Assembly (NCBI GenBank): GCA_003427395.1
Contig: BFEA01000039.1
Location: forward strand, 4,349,171-4,375,532
Direction: 5' to 3'
Length of the DNA: 26,362 bases
From: Chara braunii
Taxonomy: Eukaryota; Streptophyta; Charophyceae; Charales; Characeae
Shown here one piece after another: positions 1 to 10,287 of the stretch. Made by a program: the position numbers and the translations under genes. Every line of letters starts with the position of its first letter. Within the stretch, counting starts at the first letter, position 1. The notes beneath the pieces were generated by a model. The model saw nothing but the letters and a program-made list of their open reading frames with translations. It had not been told where the DNA came from and ran no database searches.

Positions 1-34
1 CCTCCCACTTCCCAACCTCATCGTCACAAGTGTG
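1..34 (+). repeat. Right half of a MITE-like palindromic repeat
   Basis: The segment matches the right arm of the full palindromic element at 430-520 almost base for base, including the shared core CCCACTTCCCAACCTCATCG. It is cut by the window edge, so the left arm is not visible. It runs directly into a GA-rich tract, as the copies at 289-335 and 498-520 do. Confidence 0.75.
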
Positions 35-93
35 GGTGGAGAGAGAGAGATAGCGAGGTAATTGAAGGGATGGAGAGAGAGAGAGAACGTGGG

Positions 94-187
<94 letters not shown>
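35..187. repeat. (GA)n / (TAGA)n compound microsatellite
   Basis: A GA-rich tract with a short non-repetitive insert (about 55-70) is followed by (TAGA)n at about 94-143 and uninterrupted (GA)n to about 187. The insert and flanks recur at about 565-597, so the microsatellite sits inside a larger duplicated block. Confidence 0.95.
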
Positions 188-190
<3 letters not shown>

Positions 191-288
191 AATGAAAGAC
201 AAAGACACTCTATTTATGGATGATTTTGACATCAATTATTATTCGTGGACATAGAAGTAATTGTCTGTTCGTGTTCCTGAGATAGTTA

Positions 289-339
289 ACGTCTTCGTAT
301 ATGGCTCCCACTTCCCAACCTCATCGTCACAACTGTAAC

Positions 340-388
<49 letters not shown>
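289..388 (+). repeat. Partial MITE-like repeat followed by (GA)n
   Basis: Positions 289-330 match the loop and right arm of the palindromic element at 430-520, with no left arm. A pure (GA)n run follows at about 349-388. The order, right arm then GA tract, is the same as at 1-60 and 498-560. Confidence 0.8.
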
Positions 389-393
<5 letters not shown>

Positions 394-429
394 TGCAATA
401 TGAACAACAAACACACAAGGAACCCCGCA

Positions 430-520
430 TGACGATGAGGTTGGGAAGTGGGTGCCACTTACACCAGAATACGCCTACAACGTCTTCGTATATGCCTCCC
501 ACTTCCCAACCTCATCGTCA
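430..520. mobile_element. MITE-like palindromic element, complete copy
   Basis: Two perfect 23-bp inverted arms at 430-452 and 498-520 (left arm begins TGACGATGAGGTTGGG) flank a ~45-bp centre. A related copy lies ~17 kb away at 17575-17655, so this is a dispersed family and not a chance palindrome. It has no coding capacity. Short size and near-complete dyad symmetry fit a MITE or foldback repeat. No clear target-site duplication is visible and the superfamily is not assigned. Confidence 0.75.
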
Positions 521-597
521 CAAGTGTGGGTGGAGAGAGAGAGAGAGAGAGAGAGAGAAAGGGGTAATTGAAGGGAGGGAGAGAGAGAGAGAACGTA
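521..597. repeat. (GA)n microsatellite block, duplicate of 35-90
   Basis: A GA run at about 533-560 is followed by a GGTAATTGAAGGGA spacer and a second GA run ending in AACGT. The same order and spacer occur at about 35-90, which supports duplication of the element-plus-microsatellite block. Confidence 0.85.
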
Positions 598-599
598 TA

Positions 600-1050
600 T
601 GGCCGCGAAAGGGTGGTCAGAACTAGCATGTATACATGATGTCCACTTCAACAATGTGTATGAGAGTGTCAGTGTACCGTCATTGTGTGTGTGTCCGGGG
701 GGGGGAGGAGTCACAAGTTTGGGAGATGTGCATGTTCATCTCTTCTTTGTTGTCTGGAATGAGTGAGTCACAGAATTTATCGACCGGAATGCTCCCCTCT
801 GCTCCAATGGGACACATGCATGGATGAATATGAATAGAGAGGTCTCCGACAGGCAAGCACCATAAATCCAAACATAACACCATCACATTTCCAACACGAT
901 TCATCACACCACCATCACATTTCCATCATGATTTCCAACATAAAGGCATGTGTTTAACTGTTGATAAACAGTTTACCAACACATAGTTCAACCTTCCAAA
1001 CGTAGTTCAACAGAATATAAACAGATTCTCAACAGTTTATTAACACAAAG
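600..1050. other. Unassigned AT-leaning sequence
   Basis: No gene, RNA or known element is recognisable. From about 950 to 1050 there are loosely repeated AACAGTTTA / AGTTCAAC words that lead into the inverted repeat at 1051-1155. Confidence 0.5.
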
Positions 1051-1155
1051 TTCAACTGTTTATCCTGTCACTTCATGTGGACTACATAAGTCACGCACGT
1101 TGGTTTCCTTCACTTCCTGTAGACCATGGTGCATGTGTCAGGATAAACAGTTGAA
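1051..1155. repeat. 17-bp inverted repeat with internal direct repeat
   Basis: TTCAACTGTTTATCCTG (1051-1067) is the perfect reverse complement of 1139-1155. Inside are two similar direct words, CACTTCATGTGGACTACA (about 1069-1086) and CACTTCCTGTAGACCA (about 1111-1126). This could be a small foldback element. No flanking target duplication is evident. Confidence 0.7.
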
Positions 1156-1232
1156 AAACAGTTTTTAAACGGTTGTTCGGGGGTGAGGCCCAACGATTAA
1201 CAAAAAGAAAAAACGGCGACAATTTTTCTGTT

Positions 1233-1540
1233 GCTACTCACTAACCGACTTCCCCCCACCCTTTTTCCTCTTTCCTCTCCCTCCCCTTATCATTTTTTTT
1301 CTAATCCTACCTCTAATCCTTCACATTTTTTCACTCGTCTCTCCTATTTTCCTCACTTATCTCCCCTCCTTCCCACTGCTCTCTCATATCGTTTACTCTT
1401 CATTCATCCCTGACCATCATTTTCTCTCTTCTTCTCCTCACCCACCCTCTTCAACTAATCTCTTATTCCCCTCTCACCTTTTCTATTTTTTTCTCTCTCA
1501 TTCTCTCACCCTCCTCTCCTCCTTTCTTCGCCCAACTACA
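1233..1540 (+). repeat. Polypyrimidine repeat, copy 1
   Basis: A C+T-rich tract starts CTACTCACTAACCGACTT and contains CCCACTGCTCTCTCATATC. Both words recur in the same order at 2160-2390, so the two blocks are homologous and not merely alike in composition. Confidence 0.75.
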
Positions 1541-1703
1541 ACCTCATCACCCCCCCCAACTATGCAACTGTCAGCGTTTGAACCTGAGCACCTTCTGGTC
1601 ATGCGTGTGCGTGGTCTGTGCCTTAACACCTGACCAAACTTTAGATATGAACTAGTATTGTGGCACATTGTTGGTGTTGAAGAGTGTCATGCCAACTATT
1701 TAT

Positions 1704-1725
1704 CCCCCCCCCCCCCCCCCCCCCC
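1704..1725. repeat. Poly(C) tract
   Basis: About 22 consecutive C residues, followed by TTTT. Length in the assembly may be unreliable. Confidence 0.95.
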
Positions 1726-1835
1726 TTTTGGCGAGCAACGAGCAACAAGCGACACAGCAGCAACAGGTGGCCTACCCCTGCGCCGCGGTTACAGTTGTCT
1801 GCTCACGTGGCAGTTTGCTGAGTTTTTTTTTTTAA

Positions 1836-2033
1836 GACTCCCCTGGCTAGGGGGCTGCATTACAATGGAATCTGGGTCGATAATCACAATCAGTCAACCC
1901 TAAATTACTATTATCTGTATTTTTAACTGATGTCGCAACAATTTGACACCAACTGAAGACCCCTTCTGGTTAGGGGGCTGCATTACAGTGACGTCTGGGT
2001 GGCTGACCAAAATCTCAGCCTACCCCAAATATA
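1836..2033 (+). repeat. Two diverged ~75-bp direct repeats
   Basis: 1836-1912 and 1958-2033 share TAGGGGGCTGCATTACA followed by a TCTGGGT-containing segment, at an offset of about 122 bp. Each copy also carries a small CCCC...GGGG foldback at its start. Confidence 0.7.
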
Positions 2034-2159
2034 TTTACAGGCAGATTTGATCTACATGATCAGATCTACCTGCTGCATCAATAGCTTGCAATAAATTAAA
2101 GGTCAGGATATTGGTGTCTTTTCTGCTCCTGGTCACCCAGGAGCTGAGTATCACCCCTC

Positions 2160-2392
2160 TCTACTCACTAACCAACTTTCCCCCCCACTTTTTCCTCTCT
2201 CCTTTTCCTCCCCTCATGATCTTTTTCTAATACTACCCCTAATCCCTCACCTTTTCTCACTTTTCTCTCCTCTCTCCTCACTTTTATCCCCTCTTTCCCA
2301 CTGCTCTCTCATATCCCTTTTTCTTTACTCACCCCATTTTATCCCATTTTTTCCACTGCTCTCTCATATCCCTTATTCTCCTCACTAACAAT
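2160..2392 (+). repeat. Polypyrimidine repeat, copy 2
   Basis: Homologous to 1233-1410: the CTACTCACTAACC start, a CTAATACTACCCCTAATCC middle segment and CACTGCTCTCTCATATC are all conserved. The last word occurs twice here (about 2300 and 2357), so this copy has an extra internal duplication of about 57 bp. Confidence 0.75.
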
Positions 2393-2700
2393 ATTTGTGT
2401 TTTCACGTCACCTGGAATTCTGCATACTTACAACAAATGAGATATTAACTAATGATATTGTTCCCTTGCACATTAAGTAGGTGTACGGAGGTTGATTCAG
2501 GATCAAGGGCAGCTACAAGCCTACAACGAACCCATTGTTACTGGAATGCAGGTGATAGCTTCAGAGGCAACTTGTTGTCAGTTCAGACTGCTTGCCGGCG
2601 GGACCAAGGTCGAATCTCGACCGGAATCACCTCATGTCTTGTTATCTCAAAAACTGCAAATTTTAAAAACAGATAGAAAAAAGGGTATGCAATATTCCAA
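2393..2700. other. Unassigned sequence
   Basis: Two overlapping open frames of 71-74 codons are present, but neither resembles a known protein and neither shows repeat conservation. I see nothing I can support here. Confidence 0.4.
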
Positions 2701-2705
2701 AACCT

Positions 2706-3016
2706 AGAATAAAGGTACTATGAACAAAATGGCATGACCTTGGGATCCTGCAGTTTTCCGAACCTTGCAAGTGTTACAAATCATGGAGTTGTAAAATGAA
2801 GCATCAAACGGGCTCACATGTCATCCTTTAAAACAAGAATAAATAAATAAAGAACATAACATTGGGGATTCAAAATATAAAATAAAGTAACTGCAAACAA
2901 AAAGGCATGACCTTGGGGTCCTGCAGTGTTCCAAACCCCGCAACAAACTACCATACGGGTTCACAAATCACAGAGTTTTGCAATGAAGTACTATACGGGT
3001 TCACACATCATGAAGT
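2706..3016 (+). repeat. Two diverged ~125-bp direct repeats
   Basis: 2706-2826 and 2878-3016 align at an offset of about 172 bp. Shared words are GGCATGACCTTGGG, TCCTGCAG and the ATCA-GAGTT segment. The second copy also has an internal ~40-bp duplication of TATACGGGTTCACA-type sequence (about 2951 and 2991). Confidence 0.75.
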
Positions 3017-4210
3017 TGTGGATTTGGGTTAGTCCTTGTGATGCAAGAGTTATTGGAAAATTAGTATCCCACAGAGAGAGAAAAAGGGAGGAGGATGGCA
3101 ATATATGTGAAGGCAAGAGAGAAGGAACGTATGTGAATGTGTACAATCATCCTCAAATAACCACCAGTGTCCATTATCCTATGTTGATGGATGTATGCAC
3201 AGGACAATGACACTCCAATGCTCATATTTAACCTGTGGTAGACATCAATTGACCTGGGTAATGCAATATGAAACCATTGATGGATTTCAAAACAACTTTC
3301 AACTAACCTTCAAAAGTTGACGATTGAGTTGATAACTCTGCCGTATTCGGCAGCATGCACGCTGATGACTGATGAACCTTTGGGTGCAGGAGAGCAGGAT
3401 CTCCATCCGTCTGACCTGTTACCAAGCCGTAAAATCTCTCAAGGGTAAGCGTAGAATAAATAAGAAAGGAAGAGTGGATGACAAATCCTTGCACCAAGTT
3501 TCAGGCGGAGTCATGGATAAAACAACCGTGTGAACTTAAAAAAAAAAAAAAAAAAACTTCGAACAACTTGCCTATTGATTACATACAAAACTTTTCAGTT
3601 ATACATTACAATGAAACCACATAAATAGGTGCAACTAACTAAATGCCATAAAGAATGAGCATACTCGGGTTGGGTCTGTAACAATTTTTACATCTTTATG
3701 TACATGTGTTTTCTATTTTCAGCCCAGGATAACGAGGAAAGTTTCAATTCGATTCAGCAATAATGTGGAGATGTATGTTAAAAAGTAGCTTTGCACACAC
3801 AGTATCTTGAAAACATCCTGCCACACTTTCCCATGAATAAGACCACCCCTACCCAACAATCTCTGGTTGATGCAATGGGCAGTTCTTATCACACCCAGTC
3901 ACCTTACAATGCCCCGAAAACAACCAACACCCAACTTAAATCACCACCGTCCCCACGACTTTCTGTTAATCTTTATGCGGTGCACAGCAGTCGAAGGTCA
4001 ATTCCACATAGTACCGGTACTGCATCTAACCAAAATTAAGGCATTCAGGGTCAGGGAAAAATTAGAGGTCACAAAATAGCTTGCTTCATGGCCCTCATTT
4101 TGCACCCAACCAAGGATATTTGAGCCATTAATGGGTTGCTCTTACTGAAGGTTGCCAACTTATCCAATGCAACAAGCCAAACTTACCTACAACTCACCCC
4201 ATTTTAGGGG
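3017..4210. other. Unassigned sequence with a poly(A) tract
   Basis: No recognisable gene. A run of about 19 A residues lies at 3538-3556. An 82-codon frame at 3791-4039 has no motif I recognise and no start context that would favour it. It is not called as a gene. Confidence 0.4.
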
Positions 4211-4318
4211 TGAGCTCCTGCTACGTCCCATAGGGTCCTGCTAACATAGGTTCTTTGTTTTTAGCCCTTCTTGGTCCGATAGTGGGGTCCTGCTTACATA
4301 GATTCTTCGTTTTTTTAC
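4211..4318 (+). repeat. ~50-bp two-copy direct repeat
   Basis: GGGTCCTGCTAACATAGGTTC (from about 4228) recurs as GGGTCCTGCTTACATAGATTC (from about 4277), each followed by GTTTTT. Confidence 0.7.
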
Positions 4319-4830
4319 ATTGATTTTTGCGATATATGCTTGAAGATGAGAACCATCCAGGCAAGCAGGATATCCCTTCACCTGAGATAACTTTCGCCCA
4401 CACATGCAAATCACATTGTGTTGAACAGTATCTGGAGAGATCTCATGAGGCCTTGTTGTTTTTCATTTCATTATTACGACCCCATAATCACACACGCCTT
4501 TTCACCCCCCATCCCTATTCCCCATGTATCGGTAGGGTGCAGAACCGTACAAGACGTTTGTTGCCATCCAACGTGGAGGTAACATTGACCCCTGTGTGTG
4601 AACCCCATGTAGCGAGATAAACAACTATAAGAAAATACTAAAGTTCCTACAACAGAAATACAAGAGTCAAAACTACTCATCAATTGTAAAACTCGAAAAC
4701 TCAATAGAATAGCTCACTCAAGAAACAAGAGAAACGAAAAAAAAATCATATTTCGAATCGAATAAATTAGAAAAAAGAAAGTCCCACGTTACTATGGTGA
4801 CATCAACTCGGGATACTGCTATTTATCTAT
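4319..4830. other. Unassigned sequence
   Basis: Open frames of up to 97 codons run through it, but none has a recognisable family signature. Nothing else is supported. Confidence 0.35.
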
Positions 4831-5178
4831 TTAGGTGCACTATGTTTTCTATTCTTTTATGGGGATATAGGTTCTCTTTTGTTCGTATAAATCTCATAAA
4901 TATACCAAGAATGAAATCATTTGTGAATTTGTGTACACTTTGGATAAGCCTTGTGGTATTATCCAATTTGGTATGTCAATACATGTTTATATATTGATAC
5001 CCATCTTAGTATTTGGCGAGACCGCGAAGAACTTCATAGAGCCTCTGAGGATAGATGGAGCCCTCCAAGGACTCATAGAGACGCTTCACGCTCCTCTAAC
5101 TCACCTGCTGATTTACTCTACTTATCCACTCAAGTGGCATTTTTGTCGTATTTCTTGGTCGTGTTCTTACATCATGAG
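4831..5178 (+). repeat. Diverged tandem duplication, copy 1
   Basis: Aligns with 5265-5619 over about 350 bp. Shared words include AAATCTCATAAATAT, TGATACCCATCTTAGT, GGCGAGACCGC, GATGCTTCACGCTCCTC-type sequence and GATTTACTCTACTTATCC. The + strand frame at 4931-5227 gives LIPILVFGETA...PLRID, which is paralleled in copy 2. Substitutions and indels do not look codon-structured, so I treat it as repeat DNA and not a gene. Confidence 0.8.
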
Positions 5179-5264
5179 ACAATTTTTGCCATTCAATTAT
5201 GACCCTTGGATCTCTCTAAAGGTCTAGATATAGGGCGAGCGGGATATAGCTCTAAAGGTGGACT

Positions 5265-5619
5265 TAGGTTCATTACTTTTTCAATTCTTTTGTGCAAATG
5301 TAGCTTCTTTTTTTTTGTTTAAATCTCATAAATATGCCAATAACGAAATTATTTGATAAATTGGTGGTACACTTTGCATCAACCTTCTAGTATTAGCCAA
5401 CTTGGTACATCAATAAATGTTTTCGTGTTGATACCCATCTTAGTGATCGGCGAGACCGCAGAGAAGTTTGAAAGGCCTCTGAGGATTGATGAAGGGACTC
5501 TGAGGTTCGATAGAGATGCTTCACGCTCCTCTAACTAGCCTGTTGATTTACTCTACTTATCCACTCGAGTGACATTTTTTTTCTGCTATATTCCTCGTGT
5601 AGTGTTCTGACATCAAGAG
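5265..5619 (+). repeat. Diverged tandem duplication, copy 2
   Basis: Second copy of 4831-5178, offset about 434 bp. The frame at 5353-5538 gives LIPILVIGETAEKFERPLRID, similar to copy 1, then terminates early after SRSSN. The shared peptide is short and its family is unknown. Confidence 0.8.
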
Positions 5620-6640
5620 TCATCGCATAGGCGCGTGCCGTGTGAGCTTACGAACTCGCTCGTCGACAACCAGGGTTATCCAGCTACCTACCACATGACG
5701 CTATAATGCGCGCCCATACTAACTCACACCCTATTCACGCTAGCTTTGTCATGGCTAAGGTTGCCAATACGCGTGTTCAAACAAAAGTTGACACTCCAAT
5801 GTTTCTCACATCTTCATGGCCGCACTCTGCGCGACCTGCAAAAAAATCGACAAATATCCTTGTAAGGGTGTTTGCCACGACACTGCGGGCTTGTGCGCAT
5901 GTCTGCAACACTTGCGCTTGAAAACGACGATCAACATGATGCCAACTGTTGGGATCGAGATCACGATCTCCGGAAAAATGACGACCAACGTCTAGACTGC
6001 GGTGACGAGAAGCTCTTATCACGAACAGAATGTTGAAAACGAGCGCGAGCAGGGTCCCGATGACGAGCAACAACGGTGTAGAGACGATGAAGCGACCACC
6101 TGTAGCATGGAGATGGCCACGAGGCATACAACACCTCCGGGCAGCATCTCCTCCTCTATTGACCAAATGTGCAAAATGAGAATTAAACTACTGCTAAGAC
6201 TTGAGATGATTCATCATGTCTGAATCGCCTATTGCTTCTGAGGGGATAGTGAGATGAATCCATTGTTAGAACATAGCTGGATGCGTTTTCCTATGAGCGT
6301 TACCACCACGATGTTCCGAAGTCGAGACCGTGACAACGAACAACACCGAGATGGAGACTACTACGAGCGCCCTCGTGGACAACTCCTCCCCGTTGTCGTA
6401 CCAAGTGCAGTGTCGCCCGCCTGACGGCGTGCGCGTGAGCGGAAGCATAGGCTCTTGTCAGGGTGAGAGGCGCGCGTGGCGGCATGGGATATTGACAGCG
6501 AGGCGCAACTGTGCGCCGCCTAGGCGCGCGACGTCACAGGTCGTCGGGGCGCACGACGTTTGGTTGTGTTTTATATTAAATAATTGTTGTATTAAATTCT
6601 TGTAAGCTCTGGCGTTTTGCGTAATCTGGACGTAACGCCG
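5620..6640. other. Unassigned sequence, rising GC
   Basis: Contains many CG dinucleotides and words such as GCGCGAC. A 129-codon minus-strand frame (5777-6166) has an Arg/His-rich translation with one hydrophobic stretch (LLLVIGTLLALVFNILFVI). There is no recognised domain and no homologous copy in the window. The hydrophobic stretch alone does not support a gene. Confidence 0.35.
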
Positions 6641-8240
6641 GACTCAATGGTTGTCACGGCATTCGAGGACCCTAAACGTACGGTGCTTTGGAGGGGTGGT
6701 GGGCAATTTGCCCCGCGGCGAGGGAGGAGTACCAGCAGCGGGGCCTTTGGCGGGTGTACTGGCCGCCCCCGCGGTTCGCTGTGAGAGGTTTGAGTGTAAG
6801 CGGGCCGTTGGGACCCGCGAGCTGGCGGACTATGCCCGGGGCGCTATGGCAAGGCCCACCGCGGCACTACGGCATGTTTCGGACCGTATGGAACTATGCT
6901 GTGGGCCTGCAGTAGGCCCGCGCCCTCAACTGCAGGACGACCTGGGTGGGGGTTGCCCGCTGGGGACCCAAAGAGGCGGCCAACCCTGCCTAGGCGGAGC
7001 AAGGGGGGTTGGATGCGTGTGGAGCATCGGAAGTGCAGAGGGACTGGCCGGGGAGCGCAGTCCCGAGCAGCGGCTGGCCGATAGAAGAGGAGTGGAGCAC
7101 TAGGCGGGAAATGGACTGGGACGTGGGCGGCGCCAGGTGCATTCAAGAGAGAGAGAACGAGACGCTGAGGTAGCACGGTGAGGTGAGGCAAACAGGGAGT
7201 TGGCATTAGAGCGGGCAGTACCGGGTGGCCGCGGGAAGAACGGGCAATAGCACAGGGTGAGGGAGTGAGGGTTGGACTTACCTGGTGGTCGACTCCCCAG
7301 AAGCCCTGCAGACTTGAAGTCGTCGGGCGGCCGTGGTAACGAGCGTTAGGCCGGCCTGTGGACCGAGCGGGCGGCGAGTGGGAAGGGACGGAGTGCAGAA
7401 AGTGAATGAACGAACCTGGCAGGGGCGCGGAGCCAGGTACAGCTGTAAAAGGAGATGGCGGGGCAGACAGATAGCATAGCGGAGGGGCAAAGACCGATAC
7501 CAGGCCTGTAGACCAGAGCGGGTGAAGACAGAGAGCGGAGAGCACTAACGCAGCGAGGCGCTGTGCGCTATCGGACGCAGGGGGCAAAGGCAGACGGAGG
7601 AGCAGCGGGGCAAGAGCATCGAGTACGAAAGAAGGAAGAAAAGAACCTGGGCGACGAATCACGCCAGGTGCATGCGCACCGAAGGGGGGAATGGCGGGGA
7701 GAAGATGGCAAAGCCCACCCGTTCCTCGATAAAATCGGGCGGGGAAAGAGCCTACCCGGGGGTTTGTGGGCTGGGCGAGCGTGATCGTGAGTTTAGTTTT
7801 TGAGTTAGATTAGCAGGTTAGGAGTGAGATGAGATAGAGGGTGCGCCGGGCCATGGCGGAAGGGGGGATGAATGGGATGGAAGTTCTGGTAGCTCGGCAG
7901 CCCCTCGGTTATTTCGGGTGAACGAAGATCCAAAGTCGGGGTTTTAGCCCCAGGCGGGCTTGATTATGATGTTAGAATTAGTAACAGGTTAATAGGCTGG
8001 GAGTTAGTAGAAAACTGCCCTCGCGGAGCTATGGCGAAAAGGGGAGATGGCGGGAAGGAAGAGTCGGGGTGTTAGTTGTTTCGTGACGGGATCGGGTGGA
8101 GAAAAGGGGCGGACAGAGATTTCAGGGGGTTGCGAGTTGGATGGTGGGTTTGGACTTGAGAGTAAGGGAGTAGCCTAGTTGATGCAGGGGATATGGGGTG
8201 CGCAAGGGAGGGGAGCGTTGAAGTGGGAGTGAATCTATCC
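6641..8240. other. Strand-asymmetric G-rich block
   Basis: The + strand is strongly enriched in G over C, with GGGG, GGCGGG and GGAGG words. A loose direct repeat links about 7810-7880 and 7970-8060 (CCATGGCGGAAGGGGGGATG resembles CTATGGCGAAAAGGGGAGAT). Long open frames on the minus strand, including 272 codons at 6844-7662, give Pro/Leu/Ser-rich translations expected from C-rich DNA. No gene is supported. Confidence 0.5.
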
Positions 8241-9690
8241 GCGTTTCTGCAGAAGATTCATTTCATTTTCTTACTCTTTTCTTCTGAGTCTGGTTAAGGT
8301 CATTTTCGACGCTTGTTTTCCTCGCGCAGCAGTTCCCCAGCGGTGGTCGGCCTCTTCGTCATCTAGTTGGCCGCTCCCCCGAGGGGTCCTAGCCTTCGTG
8401 TTCATTCTTTGAAGATCGCGGTGGTAATGAGGCCGCTGGGTGACTGGGATCTCGGTGTGTTCTCGAGCTGGCGTTCATCACCGCGTACCTTGAAAGAAGG
8501 GCTGGCGATAGGGATGAACCGAAGCTGGAGGCAAAAGGGCGAAAGCTACTTACCCGGCCAGGAGGTATTGGAGAACACGAAGGCGAACAACGGGTTGTGG
8601 GCTTATCGGAGGCTGTGCTAAGCCTTCCGTTGTAACTGCGACTACTCTACACCTCGGTGGCCGCAGTTATACAGGGTGCCTCCGTTGCTGTGCCAGCCAA
8701 CGTGCTACCTGCTGTTCTCCAACCCCTACCACTACTGCTGGCTGCTGGCTCCGCACGCATGAAAGGCTGCGGACTGTGTCCTCGGCATGTGTGGGTGAGG
8801 GACTGGTGAAAAGCGTGGTTGTTGCGTATTGCGGCTGGTGCGGACTGCTCACGGACTGTTGCTGATTGACCGGGTGCAGCGGCTGTGTTCGTTGACCGAG
8901 TGTGAACGAGCTGCTGCTACTGGTTGAATGTGTGTAGACTATCGTTGTGGGCCACTATTGAGTGCTGCATATTATTGCATTTCGCTGTGTTGATGGTCGT
9001 TGCGCACTGCCGCGCACGACCTGCTGCTGCCCTTGTTAACTGTGCGCAGACTATTGTTAAACTGCTGGGATGGTGATGTTGTTGCCTTTAGCCGTGTGCG
9101 GCCCTGTTGGCGGAGGCTGCTGTAGTTGAGCTTGATCGCCGTTGCCACTGCTGATGATATCATGAGTACGATGGTTGTTTAGAGCTGTGTGATTGCAGCT
9201 TCACCACAAGGGACGAAGGTGTGGTGTAAGGAGGAGTGACCGGACTATAAGAGAGGTTGTGGCTGTAGCATAGAGGAAGTAGGTAGTAAGGAGGGCTATT
9301 GTTGCGATTCAGAGGATCGTCAGAGAGCCAACAGTCGGCGGTTTGACTTCGGTTTTGACCAAGCTGTTACAGTTCGGCCACCATTGCGGGGCCCTCAGGC
9401 GCGTCAAGGAATCAAGGCCCTCTCATGTGAGTCTGAGCGCACCTCTCTTGTATCTGAGAGAACAAAAGTTTCTCCTTCTGCCCTTCTGAATCTGAGTCTA
9501 GTCTAATTGGTTCCGAGGGGAAGGCGGCAGGCAGGGTTGCAACCCGTAATCCGCGCCAAGGTCTTTGTGGGAGGTTCGCCCAACCGATTGCGGGAGCTTT
9601 GCCGGGACTCAGGAGGAGTCCTGGAGGCGGGGAACTGAGTGGTAATTCCCTGACTCCCTCAATAAACCCAACTATAACCCCTAGTATATC
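8241..9690. other. Unassigned sequence, CTG-rich in the middle
   Basis: 8640-9200 is rich in CTGCTG / GACTGTTG words and carries a degenerate ~110-bp direct repeat (8906-8946 versus 9016-9063, both CTGCTGCT...GCAGACTAT-like). AATAAA occurs at 9661-9666, followed by a shift to lower GC. That could be a transcript 3' end, but a lone hexamer is weak evidence. Confidence 0.35.
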
Positions 9691-9906
9691 TTTCTATGCG
9701 TTGATTGAGCGTATTGCGTGCATCCCTACGTTGACCTTCAGTTTGACTTTCAGGACATGAATCAGACTAAGTAAAGAAAATGGTTGTGCGGATCCACTTC
9801 TAGTTTTCTTGTTTGACTGAAGGCAGATTGTGAACGAAGGGGAATGCATCTGAGAGAAGGTTGGGGAGAAGGTGGTTTTGCATGCGGATTGACTGGGTCG
9901 CTGAGG

Positions 9907-9920
9907 CTGGGGAAACCCAG
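9907..9920 (+). other. CTGGG-GAAA-CCCAG hairpin at the array edge
   Basis: A perfect 5-bp stem (9907-9911 / 9916-9920) closes a GAAA tetraloop. Flanking sequence (GGCTGGG...CCCAGTGCT) resembles the outer stem of the hairpin at 9996-10028 (GGCTGGG...CCCGGTGCT). It may be a shortened copy of that unit. Confidence 0.5.
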
Positions 9921-9952
9921 TGCTTTGTTTATTCTGGTTCTGCATGGAGCAA

Positions 9953-9983
9953 TCAGACCGCTCTATAAGTTTAGGTAGCCTGA
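9953..9983 (+). other. Hexaloop hairpin H1
   Basis: Outer stem TCAG (9953-9956) / CTGA (9980-9983). Inner stem TCTA / TAGG closes loop TAAGTT (9966-9971). Confidence 0.65.
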
Positions 9984-9995
9984 ACGCTCTGGTGG

Positions 9996-10028
9996 CTGGG
10001 AAGCCCCCATAAGTTTGGGGAGACCCGG
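9996..10028 (+). other. Hexaloop hairpin H2
   Basis: Outer CTGGG (9996-10000) / CCCGG (10024-10028), one T-G wobble. Inner CCCCA (10005-10009) / TGGGG (10016-10020) closes loop TAAGTT. The inner stem differs completely from H1 yet still pairs. Confidence 0.75.
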
Positions 10029-10048
10029 TGCTCTGAACTGCATGGAGG

Positions 10049-10081
10049 GTCAGGACACTCTATAAGTTTAGGTGGCCTGAC
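10049..10081 (+). other. Hexaloop hairpin H3
   Basis: Outer GTCAGG (10049-10054) / CCTGAC (10076-10081), perfect 6 bp. Inner TCTA / TAGG closes TAAGTT (10063-10068). Confidence 0.75.
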
Positions 10082-10124
10082 TGCTCTGACTTGTGAGGGT
10101 TTAATTGTGTTTGATTTTCAGGGG

Positions 10125-10157
10125 TTCAGGGCACTCTATAAGTTTAGGTACCCTGAG
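10125..10157 (+). other. Hexaloop hairpin H4
   Basis: Outer TTCAGGG (10125-10131) / CCCTGAG (10151-10157), 7 bp with one T-G wobble. Inner TCTA / TAGG closes TAAGTT (10139-10144). Confidence 0.75.
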
Positions 10158-10209
10158 CTGCCTTGCTTCTTGGGTTTTCTTAAGTTTCCTTGTCTCTGAA
10201 CGAGGGGGA

Positions 10210-10238
10210 TGAGCTGTTCTGTAAGTTCAGGTGGCTCG
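10210..10238 (+). other. Hexaloop hairpin H5
   Basis: Outer TGAGC (10210-10214) / GCTCG (10234-10238), one wobble. Inner TCTG / CAGG closes TAAGTT (10222-10227). The loop-closing pair is G-C here but A-T in H1-H4. Confidence 0.75.
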
Positions 10239-10287
10239 GTCTCTTCCTGCTTTTATTTTGAGAGAGTAATCCTTTGGCAAAGGGGCA

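Noticed and set aside
3361-3420. CTGATGA words as a hammerhead ribozyme core
   Set aside because: There is no GAAA core segment and no matching third stem nearby. Other CTGATGA words in the window also lack it.
6844-7662. 272-codon minus-strand open frame
   Set aside because: The Pro/Ser/Leu-rich translation follows from C-rich DNA on that strand. It overlaps other long frames, has no recognisable domain and no conserved copy.
9440-9690. LTR end with polyadenylation signal
   Set aside because: AATAAA at 9661 is isolated. No matching second LTR, primer-binding site, polypurine tract or reverse-transcriptase frame was found.
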